Positions 52,657 through 62,103 are shown, counted from the first letter of the stretch. The stretch: 64,000 bases of DNA from Paraburkholderia heleia NBRC 101817 (GCF_000739775.1 NZ_BBJH01000009.1:185233-249232); one strand, 5' to 3'. Numbers and translations: made by a program. Notes: a model not told the origin generated them from the sequence alone.

Positions 52657-53232
52657 CTACGCGACCTTGCCGTCATCCTTTCCGGCGAGTCGGGCGGCCG
52701 TGTCCACGGCGCCCATCGCGTTCGCCACGTCGAGCGCGGTGTTGCCCGCGGCGTCGTGCGCCGCCGGGTTCGCGCCGCGCGCGAGCAGCAGGTCGACGAT
52801 ATCGGAGTGGTTGAACATGGCAGCAACCATCAGCGCCGTGCGGCCGTCGGGAGAGGCGCCTTCCACGTCGGCGCCGCTTTCCAGCAGGGCGCCGATCACG
52901 TCGACGTAGCCCTTGAAGGCCGCGCCCGCGATCGGCGTTTGCCCGTTGTCGTTGCGCAGGTCGGGATCGGCGCCGCGCTGCACGAGCGCTCGCACGGCGT
53001 TCGCGTGGCCGTGATAGCTTGCCAGCATCACGAGGCTGTCGCCTTTTTCATTGCGCAGGTTCGGCGGCAGGCCCTGGTCGATGAGCGTGGCGAGCGTCGT
53101 GGCTTCGCCGCGGCGCGCGGTGTCGAACACCTGGCGCGCGAACTCGACGAAGCGAGGATCGGGTTCGCCGCCGTCAGCGCCTGAGCCGGACGAAGAGGAC
53201 GACGGTGGGGAGGGCGGCGCGCTGGCGGTCAT
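52657..53232 (-). CDS. ankyrin-repeat protein
   Basis: This 191-residue cytoplasmic protein has a Ser/Pro-rich N-terminal linker and about four ankyrin repeats from residue 45 on (GDSLVMLASYHGHANAVRALVQRGADPDLRNDNGQTPIAGAAFKGYVDVIGALLESGADVEG...). Ankyrin repeats make protein contacts; bacterial examples next to catalase act in oxidative stress. The start at 53232 has AGGAGA 7 bases away. It is separated from the atoE gene by a terminator. Confidence 0.88.
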   Translation of the reverse strand: MTASAPPSPPSSSSSGSGADGGEPDPRFVEFARQVFDTARRGEATTLATLIDQGLPPNLRNEKGDSLVMLASYHGHANAVRALVQRGADPDLRNDNGQTPIAGAAFKGYVDVIGALLESGADVEGASPDGRTALMVAAMFNHSDIVDLLLARGANPAAHDAAGNTALDVANAMGAVDTAARLAGKDDGKVA

Positions 53233-53350
53233 GGCAGTCTCCTGGTTCGGATCGCGCATCGATTCAGGGCGGCATGCCGTCGTCGAGGCTCGCCCATTGT
53301 CGCCGATCTTCGCGAGCCGCGAAGCCGGGGCGTCGAACGCACGCGCAATG

Positions 53351-53398
53351 AAAAAGGCGCTGCCCGAACCGCTAAATAGCAGCCCGGAGCAACGCCTT
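53351..53398 (-). terminator. terminator of atoE
   Basis: AAGGCG-C-TGC (53354-53363) pairs with GCA-A-CGCCTT (53389-53398), with five A on the left that read as U on the minus strand. Confidence 0.65.
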
Positions 53399-53416
53399 CC
53401 TTCGTGCGGAGACCGC

Positions 53417-54808
53417 TCAGGGCACGAGCCAGAGCGCGACGGCGTAGATCACGAGCGACACCGCGAACGTCACGGCGGTATAGCCCATCACGCGCTGAAT
53501 GCGGATGCCCGCAATCGCGACGATCGGCACCGCCCAGAACGGCTGCAGCATGTTCGAGACGTTCTCCGCCATCGCCACGCCCATGGCGGTGCGCGGCACC
53601 GAGGCGTGCAGGCTCAGCGCGGCGGGCAGCACGAAGGGGCCCTGCACGGCCCAGTGGCCGCCCGCGCTCGGCACGAGCAGCGTGATGATGAGCGAGCTCA
53701 GATAGCTCCAGAGCGGCAGCGAAAGCGGCGTCGCGATCGTGACGAAGGCCTTGGCGATCATCGAGGCGAGGCCCGTGCCCTTCATCACGCCCATGATGCC
53801 GCCGTACACGGGGTACTGGAGCAGCATGGAGCCGGTCTGGCGCGCGGCGCGGCGAATGGCGTTCGCGTAGGCGATGGGCGTGCGCTGAAGCGCGAGGCCG
53901 ATCAGCAGGAAGATCAGGATCGTCGTGTTGATGTCGAGATCGAAACCCTTTTCGCTCCATTCCATCGCAAGATAGCCGGCGCCGAGCGCGATCAGCAGCA
54001 GCGTGCCGAGCATCGACTGCTCGAGGCGCGACGCGAGCGTAGGCGTGCCGTTGCCGACGCGCGCGTGCGGATCGTCGCCGGCGCCGGCATCGTTCGCTTC
54101 GGTATCGGCCGCCGCGCTGAAAGGCGCGACGTGCCCCGGTTTCGGATGCATGCGGATGAAGATGAACGTCATCACGACCACGACGAGCACGGTCGGGACG
54201 AAGACGAACGGCGCGAACACCGTCTGGCTGAGCGGAATCACCTGACCTGTCGCCTTTTCGACGAGATTGAGCGCATTGCCATGCGAGGCCTGCGAAAGGG
54301 CGATCGAGCTGGAGAGCCCGCTATTGCAGATCGACCATGCCGAATAGCTGCCGGCCACGAGCCACGCGAAGTCCACGTTCACGCGCCTCGCGATTTCGCG
54401 CGAGAGCAGCGCGCCCACGATCAGGCCCAGGCCCCAGTTCAGCCAGGCCGCGATGGCGACGACTGGAAACACCAGCAGCGCGGCGCGCGCCGGCGTCTGC
54501 GCCTTGGCCGCGAGGGCGCGCAGCACGCGCTGGATCACGGGCGCCTCGGCAATGGCATAGCCCGTGGCGAGGATCAGGATCATCTGCAGCGCGAAGCCGA
54601 GAATGCCGAACGTGCCTTCGTACCAGGAGCCGAGCAGCGTAGGGAGATTGCCGTGCGGCGCGATCAGAAGCGCGAGCACCGCGACGAAGAAGGTGAGGCA
54701 GATCGACAGGACGAACGGGTCGGGCATGACTCGCTCGAAAACATACACGAGGGCGGCGACGACCCCCTGGCGGGAATCGCGCGTTTCAGTCTGGAGGTCT
54801 CTTTTCAT
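53417..54808 (-). CDS. atoE: short-chain fatty acid transporter AtoE
   Basis: This 463-residue inner-membrane protein has about 12 helices and matches the AtoE family (ALVYVFERVMPDPFVLSICLTFFVAVLALL; then LVPSAGGHWAVQGPFVLPAAL near the end). It imports short-chain fatty acids such as butyrate or acetoacetate. The start MKRDLQTE at 54808 was chosen; the longer frame to 54943 is not supported. Tandem IclR/PcaR-like dyads lie 235-270 bases upstream. No acetoacetate CoA-transferase gene is adjacent. Confidence 0.9.
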   Translation of the reverse strand: MKRDLQTETRDSRQGVVAALVYVFERVMPDPFVLSICLTFFVAVLALLIAPHGNLPTLLGSWYEGTFGILGFALQMILILATGYAIAEAPVIQRVLRALAAKAQTPARAALLVFPVVAIAAWLNWGLGLIVGALLSREIARRVNVDFAWLVAGSYSAWSICNSGLSSSIALSQASHGNALNLVEKATGQVIPLSQTVFAPFVFVPTVLVVVVMTFIFIRMHPKPGHVAPFSAAADTEANDAGAGDDPHARVGNGTPTLASRLEQSMLGTLLLIALGAGYLAMEWSEKGFDLDINTTILIFLLIGLALQRTPIAYANAIRRAARQTGSMLLQYPVYGGIMGVMKGTGLASMIAKAFVTIATPLSLPLWSYLSSLIITLLVPSAGGHWAVQGPFVLPAALSLHASVPRTAMGVAMAENVSNMLQPFWAVPIVAIAGIRIQRVMGYTAVTFAVSLVIYAVALWLVP

Positions 54809-55306
54809 GCTCTTTGCGCTAGGTAGCGTATGGCTACTGGCTGGCCGGAGCGGACAGGAGGCGTTGCTTGCGAATGGTCCCGGCACCGTGCGGCCGGCAA
54901 GCAGTCGGCGCGTGGTGCAAGGGGGCAAATGCGGCTCCTCCATAAGCGGGAGGCGATGCCGCCCCGGCTCAGCGGGTTCATATCACGCCTTGCACGCGCG
55001 GATTTGCGCGGCAAGACGGCCAGCCCGTTCTTGTTATTCTGGTGTTCGAAATACGAACACAGTTTCGATTATCGAACGTCGCATTATTCGCTTTATGCCA
55101 AGTGGATGTCAAGGCTGCGATATCGTCCCGATGCGGGTTTTCCGTGGCAAATGACAGAAAAATGTATTTAAAACGTAATAAAAATGAAATCGGAAAAATT
55201 TTCATAAGTGTCACGCGCACTACCTAAAATGCAGAAGCGGGAGTCATTTTTCGCGCGCACACCGACCCCTCACGAGCTGTAAATCACTGCATTCAGGAGA
55301 CTGAAG
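54809..55306. other. divergent promoter region of atoE and peroxiredoxin gene
   Basis: This 500-base region contains two adjacent dyads (55043-55077) and, nearer the peroxiredoxin gene, an AT-rich patch with ATGAAA-N10-TTTCAT and CTAAAAT that could be its promoter. No small gene with a ribosome binding site was found. Confidence 0.5.
55043..55077. promoter_or_regulatory. tandem IclR/PcaR-like operator dyads
   Basis: TGTTCG-AAATA-CGAACA (55043-55059) and TTCGATTATCGAA (55064-55076) lie 4 bases apart. On the minus strand the second reads GTTCGATAATCGAAAC, very like the GTTCGATAATCGCAC site reported for PcaR of Pseudomonas. No iclR-type gene is adjacent. Confidence 0.5.
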
Positions 55307-55963
55307 ATGACGATTCGTCTTGGAGAAGAGGCACCCGATTTCACCGCGGAGACGACCGAAGGCAAGATCCATTTCCACGAATGGATCGGCGACCAATGGG
55401 CCATTCTGTTTTCGCATCCGAAAGACTTCACGCCCGTTTGCACGACCGAACTCGGCTATATGGCGAAGCTCAAGCCGGAGTTCGACAAGCGCAACACGAA
55501 GATCATCGGTCTGAGCATCGACCCGGTGAGCGACCACGAGAAGTGGGTCAAGGACATCGAGGAAACGCAGGGCAGCGCGGTCAACTATCCGATGATTGGG
55601 GATCACGACCTCGCCGTCGCGAAGCTCTACGACATGATCCATCCGAACGCGAGCGGCGCGAGCCCGCGCTCGGCCGCCGACAACGCCACGGTGCGCTCGG
55701 TGTTCCTCATCGGGCCGGACAAGAAGGTGAAGGCGATGCTCGTCTACCCGATGAGTTCGGGCCGCAATTTCGACGAAGTGCTGCGCCTGCTCGATTCGCT
55801 GCAACTCACCGCGAAGCACACGGTGGCGACGCCGGTGAACTGGAAACCGGGCGACGACGTGATCATCCCGACTTCGGTATCCGACGATGCGGCCAGGCAG
55901 AAGTATCCGCAGGGCTTCAAGACGCTCAAGCCGTATCTGCGCACGGTCGGGCAGCCGAAGTAA
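55307..55963 (+). CDS. 1-Cys peroxiredoxin (Prx6 type)
   Basis: This 218-residue enzyme reduces hydrogen peroxide and organic peroxides. The peroxidatic cysteine is Cys45 (FTPVCTTELG), with Thr42 and an Arg near 130 completing the site. The long C-terminal part (residues 160-218, TVATPVNWKPGDDVIIPTSVSDDAARQKYPQG) is the Prx6 hallmark. CAGGAG precedes the ATG. It is a single gene; it may need glutathione or thioredoxin as electron donor. Confidence 0.93.
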   Translation: MTIRLGEEAPDFTAETTEGKIHFHEWIGDQWAILFSHPKDFTPVCTTELGYMAKLKPEFDKRNTKIIGLSIDPVSDHEKWVKDIEETQGSAVNYPMIGDHDLAVAKLYDMIHPNASGASPRSAADNATVRSVFLIGPDKKVKAMLVYPMSSGRNFDEVLRLLDSLQLTAKHTVATPVNWKPGDDVIIPTSVSDDAARQKYPQGFKTLKPYLRTVGQPK

Positions 55964-55979
55964 CGCTGGCGCGCCAGAC

Positions 55980-56010
55980 AAAAAACGCGGCGCACTGGCA
56001 GTGCGCCGCG
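55980..56010 (-). terminator. terminator of ABC transporter operon
   Basis: CGCGGCGCAC (55986-55995) pairs with GTGCGCCGCG (56001-56010), with six A on the left that read as U on the minus strand. It may also slow + strand transcripts from the peroxiredoxin gene. Confidence 0.75.
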
Positions 56011-56067
56011 GACCACGGACCTGGAGACTTGCGGCTCGCACGGCCCGGACAGGGGAACTGGATGGAA

Positions 56068-56931
56068 TCAGTTCGAAGGGGTGGGCCGCCACTTGAGCAA
56101 ACGATGCTCGAGCGCGGTGAGTACATAGTCGGCGGCGAGCGCGACCACGGCGAGCACGATCATCGCGGCGAACACGCCGCTCGCGTTGAACGCGCCCTGC
56201 GCCGTCGAAATCAGCAAACCGATGCCTTGCTTCGAGCCCAGGAATTCGCCTACCACGGCGCCGACCAGCGCGAAGCCGAAGCTCACGTGCAGGCTCGCGA
56301 GAATCCACGAGAGCGCTGAGGGAATCACGACCGAGGTCGTCACCTGGCGGCGCGACGCGCCGAGAATCTGCGCATTGGCGATCATGTAGCGGTCGGCCTC
56401 GCGCACGCCCTGGAACGCATTGGCGAACACGACGAAAAACACCATCACCACGGCGAGCGCCACTTTCGACGCCATGCCGAGCCCCAGCGCGATCACGAAC
56501 ACCGAGCCGAGCACTACGCGCGGAATCGAGTTGGCGATCTTGATGTAGAGGCTGAACACATCGGAGAGCAGCTTGTTGCGGCCAAGCACGATGCCGCAGA
56601 ACACGCCGGCCACCGAGCCGATGATGAAGCCGAGACCCGTTTCTTCCAGCGTGACCCAGACCTGCGTGAGGAGCGGCCCCTGCGAGGTGCCGTTCACGAA
56701 CCAGTCGATGATCTGGTCGAAGATGGCCGTGGGCATCGAGAAGAAGAACGGGTCGATCCATTTGAGGCGCGCGGCGAGTTCCCAGCCGCCGAGCACGACG
56801 ACGAGCACGAGGATACGCAGCGCAATGACGAGCCAATTGCGCTGACGAATGCGCTTTTGCGCGGCGCGCTCGACGGCGTCGAGCGAGGCGGTATCGAGGC
56901 CTTGCGGCAGGGTTTGTTGCGGGGTGGACAT
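56068..56931 (-). CDS. ABC transporter permease, nitrate/sulfonate/taurine type
   Basis: This 287-residue inner-membrane permease belongs to the SsuC/TauC/NrtB group: about six helices and the EAA loop AFQGVREADRYMIANAQILGASRRQVTTSVVIPSALSWI. It is the last gene of an operon transcribed as binding protein, ATPase, permease. It starts 19 bases after the ATPase stop. It works as a homodimer with the ATPase at 56951. Confidence 0.92.
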   Translation of the reverse strand: MSTPQQTLPQGLDTASLDAVERAAQKRIRQRNWLVIALRILVLVVVLGGWELAARLKWIDPFFFSMPTAIFDQIIDWFVNGTSQGPLLTQVWVTLEETGLGFIIGSVAGVFCGIVLGRNKLLSDVFSLYIKIANSIPRVVLGSVFVIALGLGMASKVALAVVMVFFVVFANAFQGVREADRYMIANAQILGASRRQVTTSVVIPSALSWILASLHVSFGFALVGAVVGEFLGSKQGIGLLISTAQGAFNASGVFAAMIVLAVVALAADYVLTALEHRLLKWRPTPSN

Positions 56932-56950
56932 GGTTGGGCGGCTCCGGTTG

Positions 56951-57745
56951 TCAGGCGATCTGCACTTCTTCGCGCAGGTCGTGCCAGATCTGGCGCGACA
57001 GTTCGACGAAGTGCGGCGCGTAGCGGATTTCGGACGTCACGCGCGGGCGCGGCAGATCGATCTCGTAGACCTTCTTGAGCGTGGCGGGGCGCGCGGTCAG
57101 CACGAACACGCGGTCGGCGAGCGCAATGGCTTCTTCGAGGTCGTGCGTGACGAATACGACCGAGCCCGTGCCGCCCCACAGCTGCAACAGCTCGTCCTGC
57201 ATGAGCGTGCGCGTTTGCATGTCGAGTGCCGAGAACGGCTCGTCCATGAGCAGGATTTCGGGCTTGTTGATGAACGTCTGTGCAAGCGCCACGCGCTTTC
57301 GCATGCCGCCCGAAAGCTGATGCGGATAGTGCTTGCCGAAGTTGGCGAGGCCCACGCGGCGCAGCCATTCGTTGGCTTCGTCGTAGGCCGCCGACTTCGA
57401 GCGGCCGCGATAGAGCGGGCCGGCCGCCACGTTGTCGAGCACCGAGCGCCACGGGAACACGGCATCGGCCTGGAACACGAAGCCAATGCGCGGATCGATG
57501 CCGTTCACGCTCGCGCCCATCACGCGCACTTCGCCGGTGGTGGGTTTGAGCAGGCCCGTGATCATGCTGAGCGTGGTGGACTTGCCGCAGCCCGTGGGCC
57601 CGACGATCGCGACGAACTCGCCGCGCGCGACCGACATGCTGAAGTCGCGCAGGGCGACGGTCGCCTTGCCGTCCGGCGAAATGAAGCGGCACGAAACATT
57701 GCGCAGCTCGATGGCCGGCGTGCCTTGGGAATGAGAGGAAGTCAT
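56951..57745 (-). CDS. ABC transporter ATP-binding protein, nitrate/sulfonate/taurine type
   Basis: This 264-residue ATPase shows Walker A GPTGCGKST (49-57), the Q-loop in VFQADAVFPW, the signature LSGGM, Walker B ILLMDEP and the switch His in VTHD. It powers the permease encoded next to it. The FPWRSVLDNV segment after the Q-loop is typical of the SsuB/TauB group. It follows the binding-protein gene by 48 bases in one operon. Confidence 0.93.
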   Translation of the reverse strand: MTSSHSQGTPAIELRNVSCRFISPDGKATVALRDFSMSVARGEFVAIVGPTGCGKSTTLSMITGLLKPTTGEVRVMGASVNGIDPRIGFVFQADAVFPWRSVLDNVAAGPLYRGRSKSAAYDEANEWLRRVGLANFGKHYPHQLSGGMRKRVALAQTFINKPEILLMDEPFSALDMQTRTLMQDELLQLWGGTGSVVFVTHDLEEAIALADRVFVLTARPATLKKVYEIDLPRPRVTSEIRYAPHFVELSRQIWHDLREEVQIA

Positions 57746-57793
57746 TGTCTCAGTGGGCTGAACGTGGGGCGTACGGGGAGCAACCCGCCTTGA

Positions 57794-58813
57794 TTACTTC
57801 GACGCCGTGGCGGTCGTAGCCGGCAGATAGTCGTTCGAGTAAGTCTTCGCGAGGTCGATGTGCTTGCCCTTCACCGAAGGATTGAACGCTGAGAGCACCT
57901 TGAGCACTGTCTCGGGGCCGTCGGCGGGCATGCGGCCGTCCTTCGTGAACATCGGCAGCGAGGACTTCAGCGCGGCCACGTAGAGATCCTTGTTGCTGCC
58001 GTAGTAGTCCTTCGGCATCTTCGCGGCGATTTCATCGGCGTTATGCGTAGCGATGAAATTGAGCGTGCGCGAGAACGCGTGCGCGAGCTTCGTCGCTTCG
58101 TCCTTGTGCGACTGCGCCCAGGCGCGCTGCACGTAGAAGCTCGAAGCGGGGTAGGTGCCGCCGAGCGCCGCGCGCGTGCCTTCGAGCGTGCGCATGTCGA
58201 CGAGCACCCTGGCGTCGCCGGTTTGCAGCAGACGCGAGACGGTGGGCTCCGTGGTCATGCCCGCATCGATGCGGTTCTGCTTGATCGCCGCGATGAAGGT
58301 GTTGTCCGCGCCCACCGGCAGCAGCGTGTACTGGTTGGAGGGCACGCCCGCGCGCTGCGCGAGGTACTGCGTGAGGAAGCTCGTGGAGGAGCCGAGGCCC
58401 GTTACGCCGAGCGTCTTGCCCTTCACGTCGGCCATGCTCTTGAGCGTGCCGGCCGCCGCGTTGGACACCATTTCCACTTCGCCCGGCACCTGGCCGAACA
58501 CCACGAGCGTCTGCACCTCCTTGCCCTTGCTCTGCAGGTCGATGGTGTGATCGTAGAAGCCCACCACGCCTTGCACCGCGCCCGCGAGCAATTCGTTCTC
58601 GGCGTCCACGCCGGCCGGCTGCGACTGCAGCTCGACGTCGAGGCCTTCGTCCTTGAAGTAGCCGAGCTGCTCGGTCAGTTTGGCGGGCAGATAGATGATC
58701 TTGGTTGCGCCGCCAACCATGATCGTGATCTTTTCCGCGTGGGCAGCCGTGGAGCCGGCGGCGAGGGCGAACGCGACACTCGATACGGCGGCGATCTGGC
58801 GCAAGGTAGGCAT
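57794..58813 (-). CDS. ABC transporter substrate-binding protein
   Basis: This 339-residue periplasmic protein has a signal peptide (cut after AAHA at residue 26) and the NMT1/SsuA-like two-lobe fold (KIIYLPAKLTEQLGYFKDEGLDVELQSQPAGVDAENELLAGAVQGVVGFYDHTI). Such proteins bind sulfonates, taurine, nitrate, thiamine precursors or aromatic acids; the ligand is not clear. The start at 58813 has AGGAGA before it; the longer frame to 58846 is not supported. It heads the operon and is divergent from the two-component genes at 59012. Confidence 0.9.
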   Translation of the reverse strand: MPTLRQIAAVSSVAFALAAGSTAAHAEKITIMVGGATKIIYLPAKLTEQLGYFKDEGLDVELQSQPAGVDAENELLAGAVQGVVGFYDHTIDLQSKGKEVQTLVVFGQVPGEVEMVSNAAAGTLKSMADVKGKTLGVTGLGSSTSFLTQYLAQRAGVPSNQYTLLPVGADNTFIAAIKQNRIDAGMTTEPTVSRLLQTGDARVLVDMRTLEGTRAALGGTYPASSFYVQRAWAQSHKDEATKLAHAFSRTLNFIATHNADEIAAKMPKDYYGSNKDLYVAALKSSLPMFTKDGRMPADGPETVLKVLSAFNPSVKGKHIDLAKTYSNDYLPATTATASK

Positions 58814-59011
58814 CGTGGAGTCTCCTGAAGGTAGTGCGCCGTGCATGCGGGCGCTTTTTGGTGGATGGAGCCGATTATAAAAACCGTAAGCCTTCTGCCA
58901 GCCTTCTGGCGCCTTGCAAAATCGTCCGTGTTAACCCGCAGGGCGGCGGCGCGCCGGCAACGGCACAATCGATTCCCCCGAAACGGCCTTCGTCATTGCC
59001 CGCACCCGCCC

Positions 59012-59689
59012 ATGAAGTTGCTGCTGATCGAAGACAATCCCACGCTTGCGCACTGGCTCGTCAAGACGCTGGAGGAGCAGGCGTTCGCCTTCGACGCCGT
59101 GCAGGACGGCGAAGCGGCCGACCAGTTGCTGCAGTCCAGTCACTACGACGTGGTGCTGCTCGACCTCAATTTGCCGAAGCTCTCGGGCAAGAACGTGCTG
59201 CGGCGGCTGCGCCAGCGCGGCGACGCGACGCCCGTGATGGTGCTCACGGCAAGCGGCTCGATCGACGAAAAGGTGGAGCTGCTCGGCGCGGGCGCCGACG
59301 ACTATCTCGTCAAGCCGTTCGAGGTGCGCGAACTGGTGGCGCGCATCAAGGTGCTGATTCGCCGGCAAACGCCCGCGCGCGCGAACGAGATCGGCTGCGG
59401 GGACCTCGTGTTCGACCTCAACACGCGCCAGTTCACGCTGAAGGGCGCGCCGCTGAACGTCACGCCGCGCGAGCGCACGGTGCTCGAAACGCTCGCGCTG
59501 CGCCTCGGCCAGACCGTTTCGAAGGCCGCGCTCGTCGATGCGATCTTCACGCTCGCCGACGAACCCAGCGAAGACGCGATCGAAATCTACGTCTCGCGGC
59601 TGCGCAAGAAGCTCGAAGGCAGTTCGGCCGTGATCGTGACACTGCGCGGCCTGGGCTATTTGCTGCGCAGGAAGGATGAAACGCTATGA
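59012..59689 (+). CDS. OmpR/TctD-type response regulator
   Basis: This 225-residue regulator has a receiver domain with the acidic pair Glu7-Asp8, phospho-acceptor Asp51 (VVLLDLNLP) and switch Lys (DDYLVKPFE), and a winged-helix DNA-binding domain (from about 125) ending VTLRGLGYLLRRKDE. It resembles TctD/QseB. The sensor kinase gene follows after 18 bases. It is divergent from the ABC operon and may control it in response to the transported acid. Confidence 0.9.
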   Translation: MKLLLIEDNPTLAHWLVKTLEEQAFAFDAVQDGEAADQLLQSSHYDVVLLDLNLPKLSGKNVLRRLRQRGDATPVMVLTASGSIDEKVELLGAGADDYLVKPFEVRELVARIKVLIRRQTPARANEIGCGDLVFDLNTRQFTLKGAPLNVTPRERTVLETLALRLGQTVSKAALVDAIFTLADEPSEDAIEIYVSRLRKKLEGSSAVIVTLRGLGYLLRRKDETL

Positions 59690-59707
59690 CGACTTGCGCG
59701 TGCCGAC

Positions 59708-61129
59708 ATGACGGGTAGCCTGCGTGTTCGCCTGTTGTGGTGGATGCTCGTGCCGCTCGCGCTCTACGTGGGTTTCACGGCGACGTCCGAGTATCGCACT
59801 GCGCGCCATACCGCCGATCTGGTGCAGGACGGCCGGCTGCTTTCGTCCGCGCGCATGATCGCCGGTTCCGTGCAATGGGCAGACGGTGCGCTGCGCGCCG
59901 ACGTGCCGCCTGCGGCGCTCGAACTCTTCGCTTCGCCGCAGCAGGACCAGGTGTTCTACAACGTGCACGTGGAGGGCGGCTCGCTGCTCGCGGGCATGCC
60001 CGATTTTCCGTACGCGGCTGCGCCGCCCGCCGTCGATTCGCCCGTGGCGTTCGACGCACAGCTGCGCGGCCAGGCCGTGCGCGCCGTGAGCGTGGTGCGC
60101 TCCATGTACGACAACGGCCACATCTGGCGCGTGCGCGTGTCGGTTGGCAAGACCCAGCGTTCGCGCGACGCCATGGTGGAGGCGCTGTGGCGTCCCCAGC
60201 TCTATCGCCAGATCGGCATGGTGATGCTGGCCGTGGCGCTCGCCGGCATCGGCCTCACGTTCGAGCTGCGTCCGCTCATGAAGCTCAAGAACGACGTGGC
60301 GGACCGCGATCCTTCGCACCTCGAACCCATTCGTGCCGAAGGGCTGCATGCCGAACTGCGGCCCGTCGTGGACGCCATCAACCAATGCATTGCGCGCCTG
60401 TCGGCGCAGACGGCGGCGCAGCGCCGCTTTATCGCCGACGCTGCGCACCAGCTGCGCACGCCGCTCACGCTGCTCGGCACACAGTTGCAGTACGCGCGCC
60501 AGCAAAAAGCCGTCGATCCCGCGCTCGACGAAGTGCTGGCGGCCATGCACGTGAGCAACCGCTCGATGGTCGCGCTCACCAACCAGTTGCTGCTGCTCGC
60601 GCAGGCCGAGGCGCTCGATCCCGCGCAGTTGCCGGCCGCGCCCGTCGACATGGCGCAGCTCGCGCGCGAAGTGGTCGAGGCGCTCGCGCTGCTTGCGCAG
60701 ACGTGCGGCATCGATCTCGGGGCGGAACTGCCGGGCGAGGCGGGCGGGGCGGTGGTGCAGGGGCATCGCGAGCTGTTGCGCGCGATGGTCAGCAATCTCG
60801 TGGACAACGCGCTGCGCTACACGCCGGCTGGCGGGCACGTCACGGTGTCCGTGCGGGTGAGCGGCGAGACGGTCGCGCTCGAAGTGCTCGACGACGGACG
60901 CGGCATTCCCGCGGAGGCGCGTGCGCGCGTTTTCGAGCCTTTCTTCCGCGCCGCCGCCGGGACGGAAGGCACCGGACTGGGTCTCGCGATCGTGCGCGAG
61001 ATCGCGCAGTCGCATCGCGGCGCGGTGAGTCTGAATCCGGGCGCGGACGGGCGGGGCGTGCGCGCCTGCGTGGCGCTGGCGCGCTGGCAGCCTGCGCTCG
61101 TGGCCGAGCCTGCCTGGGAGCCGCTTTAA
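59708..61129 (+). CDS. sensor histidine kinase, TctE-like
   Basis: This 473-residue kinase has two membrane helices (about 8-28 and 165-185) bounding a TctE-type periplasmic sensor (about 140 residues), then a dimerisation domain with phospho-His247 (ADAAHQLRTPLT), the N box NLVDNALRYTP and glycine boxes DDGRGIP and GTGLGLAI. TctE-like sensors usually detect carboxylic acids. It pairs with the regulator encoded just upstream. It starts directly with its first helix. Confidence 0.9.
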   Translation: MTGSLRVRLLWWMLVPLALYVGFTATSEYRTARHTADLVQDGRLLSSARMIAGSVQWADGALRADVPPAALELFASPQQDQVFYNVHVEGGSLLAGMPDFPYAAAPPAVDSPVAFDAQLRGQAVRAVSVVRSMYDNGHIWRVRVSVGKTQRSRDAMVEALWRPQLYRQIGMVMLAVALAGIGLTFELRPLMKLKNDVADRDPSHLEPIRAEGLHAELRPVVDAINQCIARLSAQTAAQRRFIADAAHQLRTPLTLLGTQLQYARQQKAVDPALDEVLAAMHVSNRSMVALTNQLLLLAQAEALDPAQLPAAPVDMAQLAREVVEALALLAQTCGIDLGAELPGEAGGAVVQGHRELLRAMVSNLVDNALRYTPAGGHVTVSVRVSGETVALEVLDDGRGIPAEARARVFEPFFRAAAGTEGTGLGLAIVREIAQSHRGAVSLNPGADGRGVRACVALARWQPALVAEPAWEPL

Positions 61130-61224
61130 GGGGCGGTACAATGTGGCCGCCTGAAGCCGCAAGTCCGGGCCGCGCCTGGCGGCCATTGTGGCGGCGACCA
61201 TCCGTTCATTCGAAGATCGAGACC

Positions 61225-61938
61225 ATGCAAAAGAAGACGGTCCGCGGCGCCTCGTTGCCCGCCTATGAGCAGATCAAGCGTCATGTGCTCGCGCAGATCG
61301 AAAGCGGCGCCTTGCGGCCCGGCGACGTGGTGCCTTCCGAAACGGAACTGGTGAAAGAATTCGGCGTGGCGCGCATGACGGTGTCGCGTGCGCTGCGCGA
61401 GTTGATGGCCGAAGGCGTGCTGAACCGCGTGCGCGGCTCGGGCACGTACGTGGCGCCGCGTCAGTACGAATCGACGGTGCTGCAGATCCGCAATATCGCC
61501 GACGAAATCGCGGCGCGCGGCCATCGGCATGGCGCGCGCGTGTTGGCGCTGGAGTCGAGCGACGATCCGAATGCGATCGCCGCGCTCGAACTCGACGCCG
61601 GGCCGGTGTTCCACTCGCGCATCGTGCACAGCGAAGAGGGCGAGCCGATCCAGTACGAGGACCGCTACGTGAACCCCAAGGTGTTCCCCGACTACCTCGC
61701 CCAGGACTTCACCGTCGAAACGCCGAATCACTACATGGTGCGCCTCGCGCCGATCCAGCGCGCCGAGTTCCGCATCTACGCGCAGAAGCCCGACGCGCGC
61801 GTGCGGCAGTATCTGGAGATGGAAATCGGCGAGCCTTGCCTGCTGTTGCTGCGGCGCACGTGGGTGGGGCGTCATGTGGCGACTTCCGTGCGCCTGTGGC
61901 ATCCGGCTTCGCGGTTTCATCTGGCGGGTACCGTTTGA
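61225..61938 (+). CDS. hutC: histidine utilisation repressor HutC
   Basis: This 237-residue GntR-family repressor has a winged helix at about residues 10-78 (SLPAYEQIKRHVLAQIESGALRPGDVVPSETELVKEFGVARMTVSRALRELMAEGVLNRVRGSGTYV) and a UTRA ligand domain that binds urocanate and releases DNA. The ATG at 61225 is in the frame that also stays open far upstream through the kinase gene; the protein starts where the family does. Two HutC-type palindromes lie between it and hutU. Confidence 0.92.
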   Translation: MQKKTVRGASLPAYEQIKRHVLAQIESGALRPGDVVPSETELVKEFGVARMTVSRALRELMAEGVLNRVRGSGTYVAPRQYESTVLQIRNIADEIAARGHRHGARVLALESSDDPNAIAALELDAGPVFHSRIVHSEEGEPIQYEDRYVNPKVFPDYLAQDFTVETPNHYMVRLAPIQRAEFRIYAQKPDARVRQYLEMEIGEPCLLLLRRTWVGRHVATSVRLWHPASRFHLAGTV

Positions 61939-62091
61939 GAAGCGGGCGGCGAGCCGGCTCGTTTCCTGCGGCCTTGCTGAACCACGCTCCACCGGACGCT
62001 CACGCACGCCTTGCCGCCTGGATTCCCGCGCCCCGTCCCTCCTGACCGCGTCTACGCGCCATGCACGATATCGGGCCGTTTGCAGACATCT

Positions 62092-62103
62092 TGTCTAGAC
62101 AAA
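62092..62103. promoter_or_regulatory. HutC-like operator, upstream copy
   Basis: TTGTCTAGACAA is a perfect 12-bp palindrome with the TTGTNTANACAA pattern of HutC/GntR sites. Its centre is 107 bp from that of the second operator, close to ten helical turns. Confidence 0.6.

Noticed and set aside
53051..54826. 591-codon open frame on the + strand
   Set aside because: It lies antisense to the clear atoE and ankyrin genes, and its sequence is rich in Arg, His, Asp and Glu in the way antisense frames of GC-rich genes are.
59737..61224. Upstream in-frame extension of hutC through the sensor kinase gene
   Set aside because: It is only the antisense-like alternative frame of the kinase gene; HutC homologues start at the ATG at 61225.
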